Part shown: positions 15,872 through 22,667 of the stretch, piece after piece | How the letters are laid out: every line of letters starts with the position of its first letter | Numbering within the stretch: position 1 is the stretch's first letter | From: Cerina litoralis | Lineage (GTDB): Bacteria; Bacteroidota; Bacteroidia; Flavobacteriales; Flavobacteriaceae | DNA: 35,779 bases | Direction: 5' to 3' | Assembly (NCBI GenBank): GCA_022008415.1 | Contig: JAIRBC010000036.1 | Span: forward strand, 1 to 35,779 | Program-made: the position numbers and the translations under genes | The notes under the pieces: model-generated | What the model was told of the DNA's origin: nothing | Databases searched by the model: none | The model's input: the letters and a program-made list of their open reading frames with translations, nothing else

Positions 15872-16762
15872 ATGAAAAGGTTACTGTATATCGTAATATT
15901 TTTGATCTTTTTGATTTTCATTGGTACTAGTGTATTGCACGCCGCCGTAATTGAAAAGGAAAAAAAGGTGCTCCTTGATCTCTACCACAGCACGAACGGT
16001 CCGGGCTGGACCGATACGTGGGATCTGGAAGCCCCTGTTTCCGAATGGCACGGGATCAAAATAAAGGAGAACCATGTGGTGGAAATAGACCTGTTCGAAA
16101 ACAATCTTGTAGGACAGCTTCCCGAGAGTTTGGGCGAACTGCAATACCTACAAAGTCTTAACCTGGCCTTCAATAAACTAACAGGGGAAATTCCACGTAG
16201 CATTATAGGCCTGCATCGGTTGAAGGTGCTGAAGCTCGAGATGAACAGACTGGTAGGACAGCTTCCCGGGAACCTGGGCGAAATGGAAAGTTTGGTGGAG
16301 CTCAGTCTGTTCAACAACTTTTTGTCCGGGAGCATCCCCGAAAGTGTAGGCGACCTGCGAAATTTAAAAGAGTTGAACCTTTCCAGCAATAGAATTACCG
16401 GGAAAATACCTCGTTCCATCGGCAACCTGATCTTCTTGGAAAGCCTGGGCCTTTTTCAGAACGATCTGGAGGGAAATATACCCAAGGACATGGGAAACCT
16501 TATCAATTTAAGGGAACTGGTAATGGCCAATAATCATTTGGAGGGTGAGATTCCCGAGGAGTTTGCCCAATTGGCCAACCTGGAGGTCCTTCAGATCCAA
16601 AACAACAATTTCAGGTCCCTACTGAATTTAGAAAGAATGGATTCAGGACAGTTCTTGGTCATGGACTATGACAGGCCGAAAGAGGACAACGACTTCAAAA
16701 ATATTGAAATCCAGGAAACCCGTATGGTGGAAACCGAATATGACAAGACCGGAGCCCCTTGA
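15872..16762 (+). CDS. Secreted plant-type leucine-rich-repeat protein
   Basis: A 296-residue protein with a signal peptide (about 1-25, hydrophobic core then HAAV). An N-cap region LLDLYHSTNGPGWTDTW...SEWHGIKI (about 34-65) is typical of bacterial and plant LRR proteins. About eight 24-residue repeats follow (about 69-250) of the form LxxLxLxxNxLxGxIPxxLGxL, for example LKELNLSSNRITGKIPRSIG. A 45-residue acidic tail lacks a recognisable type IX sorting domain. The fold is a protein-binding scaffold; the partner is unknown. It stands alone, followed by a strong terminator. Confidence 0.88.
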   Translation: MKRLLYIVIFLIFLIFIGTSVLHAAVIEKEKKVLLDLYHSTNGPGWTDTWDLEAPVSEWHGIKIKENHVVEIDLFENNLVGQLPESLGELQYLQSLNLAFNKLTGEIPRSIIGLHRLKVLKLEMNRLVGQLPGNLGEMESLVELSLFNNFLSGSIPESVGDLRNLKELNLSSNRITGKIPRSIGNLIFLESLGLFQNDLEGNIPKDMGNLINLRELVMANNHLEGEIPEEFAQLANLEVLQIQNNNFRSLLNLERMDSGQFLVMDYDRPKEDNDFKNIEIQETRMVETEYDKTGAP

Positions 16763-16780
16763 TTAGAAATACTATTTGTT

Positions 16781-16815
16781 TAAAAAAAAGAGGTGCTTTT
16801 GGCACCTTTTTTTGT
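16781..16815. terminator. Intrinsic terminator after the LRR gene
   Basis: AGGTGC/GCACCT stem (16791-16796 with 16802-16807) with a short loop, an A-run before it and a T-run after it. It can work in both directions. Confidence 0.85.
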
Positions 16816-16862
16816 TGTGACGACAAAATTTTCGAATTTACAATAACCTTCGACTCCCTAGT

Positions 16863-16898
16863 GATGTAGCCTTCCCCAAAAAAGGGGAAGGCTACATC
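16863..16898. repeat. Perfect 15-bp hairpin with A6 loop
   Basis: GATGTAGCCTTCCCC (16863-16877) and its exact complement (16884-16898) enclose six A. No T-run follows on the plus strand; on the minus strand the loop is T6. It could be a terminator for leftward transcription, a processing site or a small mobile repeat. The remainder of 16816-17099 shows nothing else. Confidence 0.6.
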
Positions 16899-17099
16899 GG
16901 TATTTACAGTTATGAATTGAAAGGCTACTACTTCAATATACAAATCTCCCTAGATTTCTATTTTGATTGTATATTACATTCTAAATTTTTAAAAAAGAGA
17001 TGTTTGAACTTTCTATCCGATTACTACTATAAATTTTACAGTTTCGAAAATAGTGTATAGCGTATGTTACAACTTCGTCATTATTTGATGTATTAATAT

Positions 17100-17399
17100 T
17101 CAGGTAATATCAAAATTCAACAATTCTTTAGGATGAATATTTAACCCTTTAGATAATTCAAGTACTGTTGATAATTGAATATTTCTTTTCCCCTTTTCTA
17201 TTTTACTAATGTCACTATAATCTATATTGCAACGTGTAGCTAATTGTCTTAAACTTAAATTATGTCCTTTCCTAAGTTTTTCCAATTGCCCACCAAACAA
17301 AATTATAAAGCTATCTTTTGCTATGTCAATTTCCATGTAGATTGTTTGATTAACAATGTCAAAAGATTCATATAAAAAATTGTGGGCTTTATTTCCCAC
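17100..17399 (-). CDS. XRE-family helix-turn-helix regulator
   Basis: Up to 99 residues; MEIDIAKDSF at residue 22 is a likely alternative start, giving 78. The HTH_3/XRE domain covers about 35-95: LEKLRKGHNLSLRQLATRCNIDYSDISKIEKGKRN, then LSTVLELSKGLNIHPKELLNF. It is a small cytoplasmic DNA-binding protein with no partner gene. The hairpin-rich region upstream of susC begins directly before it on the other strand, so it could regulate that locus, but this is only positional. Confidence 0.85.
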   Translation of the reverse strand: MGNKAHNFLYESFDIVNQTIYMEIDIAKDSFIILFGGQLEKLRKGHNLSLRQLATRCNIDYSDISKIEKGKRNIQLSTVLELSKGLNIHPKELLNFDIT

Positions 17400-17497
17400 A
17401 CTACAATATTTTTATTACCTTTGAAACTGATTTAATAATTTTGCGATTCTTCGTATAGATAATATTTGAAGCTTTCGCTTAGAGTCTCTGTTAGAAA

Positions 17498-17581
17498 ACT
17501 GGTAATTTTTGCACCTGAGACGATAAGCAGATTGCTCACGACCCGGGCGTGGGCTCTCTTATCGGTGCAAGGTATACCAGT
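17498..17581 (+). ncRNA. Candidate structured RNA upstream of the sus operon
   Basis: Four helices nest within 84 bases: ACTGGTA/TACCAGT (17498-17504 with 17575-17581), GCAC/GTGC (17511-17514 with 17565-17568), CGATAAG/CTTATCG (17521-17527 with 17558-17564) and GCTCACG/CGTGGGC (17534-17540 with 17548-17554, one wobble pair). A CTGAGA bulge separates helices 2 and 3. This is more pairing than expected by chance. I cannot match it to a known riboswitch. It could be a stand-alone small RNA or part of a long leader; which strand is transcribed is unproven. Confidence 0.45.
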
Positions 17582-18187
17582 ACCCCTAATAGGTAAGTTG
17601 AGTACTACGCCCTTTTTTTGGTAACCTTACCCAACAACTCTTAGCACTGATTTTTATTTTTATCCCAAGCGTCGCTGCCATTAGAATTGACTTTTTCTTA
17701 GATCTTATGATTAGGTATCGACTTTTGGGTTTAAATACACCTCAAATACGGGTTAATCCTCTAAACACCTTTGTTCAAGGGGATTGTACTCCGTATTGGG
17801 GAAAAATGACCACATTCGATATTCTTTTTAAGAAAAAGCCAAAGAATCCCGTATAGGCAACTTGCTATGGGATTTTCGAAACACTTTTTTTCCGGATTCT
17901 ACGATACGCTCCTTATCCCCTAGCTACGAACTACTTTTATTTGCATCCGGACATACCCCTTTTTAATTGCCTAAAGCAATAAGGCTATCCCAAGGTTTTT
18001 GGGTCATTATGTCTCGTATGGACATGGTTGACCTCTAAAAGGTATGGGTAGTTTTTTATCCAAATTTTAAAAACAACCAAAACGATGCCAATGAATAGCA
18101 ACTAAAAAAACCTCCTAATCAACTTTTTCCGGGTTATTAGGAGGTTACAGATCAAACATCACATTGTTCAACCTTTAATTCAAAGTT
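17582..18187 (+). promoter_or_regulatory. Long gene-free leader region of the susC operon
   Basis: No protein-coding gene is supported. Further hairpins are GGTAAG/CTTACC (about 17592-17597 with 17625-17630), AATACGG/CCGTATT with an inner AATCC/GGATT (17745-17797), and AATCCC.ATAG/CTAT.GGATT (17845-17874). The base composition is less AT-rich than in other intergenic parts of the window. The region may hold an untranslated leader or one or more small RNAs controlling the transporter operon (inference). Confidence 0.35.
18109..18146 (-). terminator. Hairpin just upstream of susC, terminator-like on the minus strand
   Basis: AACCTCCTAAT (18109-18119) pairs perfectly with ATTAGGAGGTT (18136-18146), loop 16. 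On the minus strand the stem is followed by seven T, as in an intrinsic terminator; on the plus strand there is no T-run. It would stop leftward (antisense) transcription coming from susC. Confidence 0.5.
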
Positions 18188-21100
18188 ATGAAAAATAATC
18201 ATGTGAATACATGCATTAGAAAAATTGCCATACCCATATTCATCTTAGCCTACTCTTTTTATCTACCCCTTTTTGCACATTCACCGATGGGCACCCTTGG
18301 AATAAGTCCACCATACGAACCAATCCAGCAGGACTACTTGATTCAAGGAATCGTAACGGATATTGATAGCCCCCTCCCGGGGGTCAATATCCTAATCAAG
18401 GGCACGGCCCGGGGAACGCTTTCGGACATGGAAGGCGCATACGGATTGAGAGTGTCCTCCACCGACACATTGGTCTTTTCCTATGTGGGTTATAGGACCC
18501 TAACCATTGCAGTTCACGGCCTTAAAAAACTAGACGTAATACTGCAAAGCGAGGCCACCCAATTACAGGAAGTAGAGGTCAATGCCGGCTACTACACCGT
18601 AAAAGACAAGGAACGTACCGGGAGTATCAGCAAGATAAATGGTAAGGAGATTGAGCTACAACCCATTGTTAGCCCATTGGAAGCTTTACAAGGACGAATG
18701 GCAGGGGTAGAAGTAATACAGCAAAACGGCATTCCAGGAAGCGCGCCAATTATACGTATACGCGGTCAGAATAGTTTACGTTCGGAGGGCAATTATCCAT
18801 TATACATCATAGATGGTGTACCCATTATCTCAACTCCGGTTACCGGTGGTAGTAATATGTTCTCCAATGGAATAGACCCTTTAAGCTCACTCAACTTGGC
18901 CAACATAGAGAGCATTGAGGTCTTAAAAGATGCCGATGCCACGGCTATATATGGTTCCCGTGGTGCCAACGGGGTGGTATTGATTACCACTAAAAAAGGT
19001 AAAGGATACAATAGAAAAACGGAACTTGAAGCCCACTTGTATTCCGGACTTGGTACTGTTTCAAATAAGATGGACCTCGTAAACACACAACAATATATCA
19101 GTATTAGAAAGGCTGCCCTGGAAAATGATGGTAGGGAGCCCAACGAAATCGCGGATTATGATTTACTACTGTGGAATCAAAACGGTTATACGGATTGGCA
19201 GGAGGTACTATTTGGAGGTACATCTACGATTTCCGATTTTAACGTTTCAGCATCGGGCGGCAATAGCACTACTTCATTTCGGTTAGGAGGTTCCTTTCAT
19301 AATGAAGGAACAGTGTTCCCAGGGGACAATGGGTACCAAAAGGTTACAGGAGGACTTCAACTAAACCATACCTCAGAAGATAAAAGACTGAACCTGGACT
19401 TTACCTTGAACTATGGCGTGGACAGGATCGATGTAATGGCAAATAGCAGTAATTTGATTAGAACGGCAATCTCCTTGCCTCCAAACGCCCCTCATGTATA
19501 TAATGAAGATGGCAGTTTAAATTGGGAAGATTGGACTTACTCTGCATGGGACAATCCTTTGGCAGCTGTTTTACACAGAACATCCACTGACCAAGGGAAT
19601 AGTATTATAGCTAATCTAGGATTGTCTATTCATTTGTTCAAAGGTCTGACATTTAGGACAAATATGGGGTATACAAACCTTCAAAGAGATTACAAAGCAT
19701 TGCTTTCAAAAGACCAATATAGTCCGGAAATCAGGGAAGGAGCCAATCATATCGCAGTAGTAACACAGAGGAATAGAAGTTCCTGGATTTTAGAGCCCCA
19801 ACTGGTATATACAAAAAAAATTGGGAAGGGTACTTTGGACGGCTTACTAGGTTCTACCTTTCAGCAGAATGAAAATAAAAATTTAAACGTTTCGGGAGCG
19901 GGCTTTGTGACCGAATCATTAATGGGGGATTTATCCGCAGCCAAGGCCATAAGTGTAGATAATAACGATCAAATCAAGTATAAGTACAATGCCATATTTG
20001 CCCGTTTAGGATACAACTTTGAACATAAATACTTTATTAACCTTACAGGTCGTCGCGATGGTTCTTCCCGATTTGGACCCAACAAGCGCTTTGCCAATTT
20101 TTGGGCAATTGGAGGATCTTGGATTTTCTCCGAAGAAAATTTCATAAAAAAACATTTACCCTTTTTAAGTTTCGGAAAACTAAGGGGAAGTTATGGCATC
20201 ACCGGTAATGACCAAATAGCTGATTATGGTTATTTGGATGCCTATGAAGCCACACCCGGCCCCAATGGCTTGTACCCAACACAGCTTACTAACCCCGATT
20301 ATTCCTGGGAAGAAAATAAGAAATTGGAAGCTGCTATAGAACTTGGATTTATTGAAGATCGAATTAATCTGGGGTTGAGCTGGTACCGCAACCGATCTTC
20401 CAATCAATTGGTAGGCTTTCCATTGCCAACTATTACCGGGTTTAGTTCGGTTCAAGCCAATTTACCGGCCACCGTGCAAAATATGGGTTGGGAGATAGAA
20501 TTAACTTCCTTAAATGTTAATTCTAATAATTTTAGATGGCAAACATTTTTTAATCTCACGGTTCCAAACAATAAATTGCTCAATTTTCCCAATATTGACC
20601 TAACGTCTTATGCCAATACCTACCGGGTCGGTTATCCCTTAAATATTAGTTTACTATATCAATATGAAGGAGTTGATCCTGAAACTGGTTTATATCGAGT
20701 TATGGATGTAAATGAAGATGGCAGATACGATTATGAGGACCGCACGGTAATTAAAAATACAGGAAGTAGATATTTCGGGGGCCTTAACAACAATCTAACC
20801 TATAAAGGCCTTGAATTCCAATTTTTATTGCAATTCGTAAAGCACGAGGGCTATATGAATTATATGGGACTTCCAGGGCAAAAGAATACACAAACAGCCG
20901 ATTTTTATAAGGCATGGCAAAACGGCAATAATCCTAATATCCAGAAAGCATCTGAAACTTATAATGCTTCTATAGCCCATAGCCTTTTTTTTCTTAGTGA
21001 ACAATCTTTGGCCGATGCCTCTTTTATTAGGTTGAAAACACTTGGTTTAAGTTATGCTCTGCCGGAAGTACCTCTACAAAAAATCGGATTACGTAGTTGT

Positions 21101-21229
21101 AAACTCTTTCTACAGGGTCAAAATCTTATTACGCTTACAGGATATAATGGATTTAATGTAGAATTTCCAGGAGGGAATAATATTCCTGCATTGAGAACCG
21201 TAACCCTTGGTGCCCAGTTTAACTTTTAA
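18188..21229 (+). CDS. SusC/RagA-family TonB-linked outer-membrane transporter
   Basis: A 1013-residue outer-membrane protein. A signal peptide (about 1-31) is followed by a CarboxypepD_reg-like domain (about 50-120, LPGVNILIKGTARGTLSDMEG) and a TonB-box region LQEVEVNAGYYTVKDKERTGS. The plug domain contains ALQGRMAGVEVIQQNG and YIIDGVPI, and IESIEVLKDADATAIYGSRGANGVVLITTKKG is the SusC signature. The C-terminal barrel ends in TLGAQFNF with the expected final Phe. With SusD it forms a pedal-bin importer for glycans or peptides. The susD gene follows 12 bp downstream. The M16 protease gene in the same operon points to peptide substrates (inference). Confidence 0.95.
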   Translation: MKNNHVNTCIRKIAIPIFILAYSFYLPLFAHSPMGTLGISPPYEPIQQDYLIQGIVTDIDSPLPGVNILIKGTARGTLSDMEGAYGLRVSSTDTLVFSYVGYRTLTIAVHGLKKLDVILQSEATQLQEVEVNAGYYTVKDKERTGSISKINGKEIELQPIVSPLEALQGRMAGVEVIQQNGIPGSAPIIRIRGQNSLRSEGNYPLYIIDGVPIISTPVTGGSNMFSNGIDPLSSLNLANIESIEVLKDADATAIYGSRGANGVVLITTKKGKGYNRKTELEAHLYSGLGTVSNKMDLVNTQQYISIRKAALENDGREPNEIADYDLLLWNQNGYTDWQEVLFGGTSTISDFNVSASGGNSTTSFRLGGSFHNEGTVFPGDNGYQKVTGGLQLNHTSEDKRLNLDFTLNYGVDRIDVMANSSNLIRTAISLPPNAPHVYNEDGSLNWEDWTYSAWDNPLAAVLHRTSTDQGNSIIANLGLSIHLFKGLTFRTNMGYTNLQRDYKALLSKDQYSPEIREGANHIAVVTQRNRSSWILEPQLVYTKKIGKGTLDGLLGSTFQQNENKNLNVSGAGFVTESLMGDLSAAKAISVDNNDQIKYKYNAIFARLGYNFEHKYFINLTGRRDGSSRFGPNKRFANFWAIGGSWIFSEENFIKKHLPFLSFGKLRGSYGITGNDQIADYGYLDAYEATPGPNGLYPTQLTNPDYSWEENKKLEAAIELGFIEDRINLGLSWYRNRSSNQLVGFPLPTITGFSSVQANLPATVQNMGWEIELTSLNVNSNNFRWQTFFNLTVPNNKLLNFPNIDLTSYANTYRVGYPLNISLLYQYEGVDPETGLYRVMDVNEDGRYDYEDRTVIKNTGSRYFGGLNNNLTYKGLEFQFLLQFVKHEGYMNYMGLPGQKNTQTADFYKAWQNGNNPNIQKASETYNASIAHSLFFLSEQSLADASFIRLKTLGLSYALPEVPLQKIGLRSCKLFLQGQNLITLTGYNGFNVEFPGGNNIPALRTVTLGAQFNF

Positions 21230-21241
21230 TACAAATAAATC

Positions 21242-22651
21242 ATGAAAACCAAAAAATATAGGATCCTATTATTGAGCTTATTATGTTGTCTTTTAATACT
21301 GTCCTGCGAGGATTTTGTAGAAATAGACCCACCAAATTTTAAAATCGTAAGCCAAACAGTTTTTGAAAATGACGAAACGGCCATTAGTGCTGTAACGGGA
21401 ATCTACAATGAATTGATTAATTCCGATTTTTCCAATGGATACATAAGTTCCATAACAGTATTGGCGGGAATGTCCCCTGATATTTTTGAGATTAGGAGCG
21501 AGACAGATAACCGATACGGGCCATTTCAGCAGAATCAAATCTCACCAGCAGAGTCACCCGACGCTTCTGCCAATTATAACCTATGGTCCAGTGCGTATGG
21601 TATCATATATATGGCCAATAGTGTGTTGGAAGGTTTGGAACACTCCACGACCATTACTGATGATATCCGGGAAATGCTGATGGGACAAGCTTTGTTTATA
21701 AGGTCTTTTACATACTTCTACCTCACCAACCTTTATGGAGATGTTCCCTTGGTACTGACGACGGATTTCCACCAGAATGCCAGTGCTTCCCGAAACGCTT
21801 CTTCCGAGGTTTTGGAACAAATCGTAAACGATTTGAATTTGGCCTTAACTCGTTTGGAAGGGACCGACGCTTATAAAGATTCCGAGCGCTTCAATGTCAA
21901 CCGCTACGTGGTCTTGGCTTTTACGGCCAGGGTTTATCTATATCAACAAAATTGGCAAAAGGCTTCGGAGCTCAGTAGTCAGGTAATATCCCAGACCTCT
22001 ATGTACGAAATTTTGGAGGATTTGGACCAGGTCTTTTTGGCCAATAGCAGAGAAGCCATTTGGCAATTATCTCCCATTGGGAAAGGAAATATCTTAACCT
22101 ACACCTGGGAAGGTTATGTTTTCAGGGGAAATAATTCATCCCCATTTAAGTTATCAGATGATTTCGTAGCATCCTTGCAGGAAAAAGATAAGCGCCGTAC
22201 TCACTGGATAGGTTATAACTCAAGTAAAAATTTCTTTTACCCCCATAAATACAAGGACAAAATGAGTATAAACCATATAACGGAATACTCTATGGTGCTA
22301 CGGCTTTCCGAACAATATCTTATTCGGGCTGAAGCAAATGCCCAACAAGGAAAGATATCAGAGGGGATTGCCGATTTGGATAAAATCCGGCAAAGGGCAA
22401 ATCTGGATTTAATTGCTGATACCAACCCCGGAATTGGTAAGGAAGAATTGCTCAATGCGATTATGGCGGAACGTAAACTTGAACTGTTTTCCGAATGGGG
22501 ACATCGATGGTTTGACTTAAAACGTACAGGAAAGGCTTCAGAGGTATTGGCATCTATTAAACCTCTATGGCAAGATACCGATGTATTATTTCCAATTCCA
22601 GGTGAAGATCGGGCAAAAAACTCAAATCTCAGTCAAAACGATGGATACTGA
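21242..22651 (+). CDS. SusD/RagB-family nutrient-binding lipoprotein
   Basis: A 469-residue lipoprotein; the signal sequence ends in the lipobox LILSC with C22 as the lipidated residue. The SusD-like N-terminal domain (about 25-200) has FVEIDPPNF, YIMANSVLEG and the TPR-like MLMGQALFIRSFTYFYLTNLYGDVPLV. The RagB/SusD C-terminal domain ends with ERKLELFSEWGHRWFDLKRTG and LFPIPGEDRAKNSNLSQNDGY, the usual end motif. It is the lid that captures substrate for the preceding SusC. The stop overlaps an alternative start of the protease gene, so the genes are probably co-transcribed. Confidence 0.95.
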   Translation: MKTKKYRILLLSLLCCLLILSCEDFVEIDPPNFKIVSQTVFENDETAISAVTGIYNELINSDFSNGYISSITVLAGMSPDIFEIRSETDNRYGPFQQNQISPAESPDASANYNLWSSAYGIIYMANSVLEGLEHSTTITDDIREMLMGQALFIRSFTYFYLTNLYGDVPLVLTTDFHQNASASRNASSEVLEQIVNDLNLALTRLEGTDAYKDSERFNVNRYVVLAFTARVYLYQQNWQKASELSSQVISQTSMYEILEDLDQVFLANSREAIWQLSPIGKGNILTYTWEGYVFRGNNSSPFKLSDDFVASLQEKDKRRTHWIGYNSSKNFFYPHKYKDKMSINHITEYSMVLRLSEQYLIRAEANAQQGKISEGIADLDKIRQRANLDLIADTNPGIGKEELLNAIMAERKLELFSEWGHRWFDLKRTGKASEVLASIKPLWQDTDVLFPIPGEDRAKNSNLSQNDGY

Positions 22652-22667
22652 TCAAAAAAAATGTTCG

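Noticed and set aside
17498-17581. TPP riboswitch, suggested by CTGAGA
   Set aside because: The other conserved TPP elements are missing and the helix order is wrong; downstream genes are not thiamine genes.
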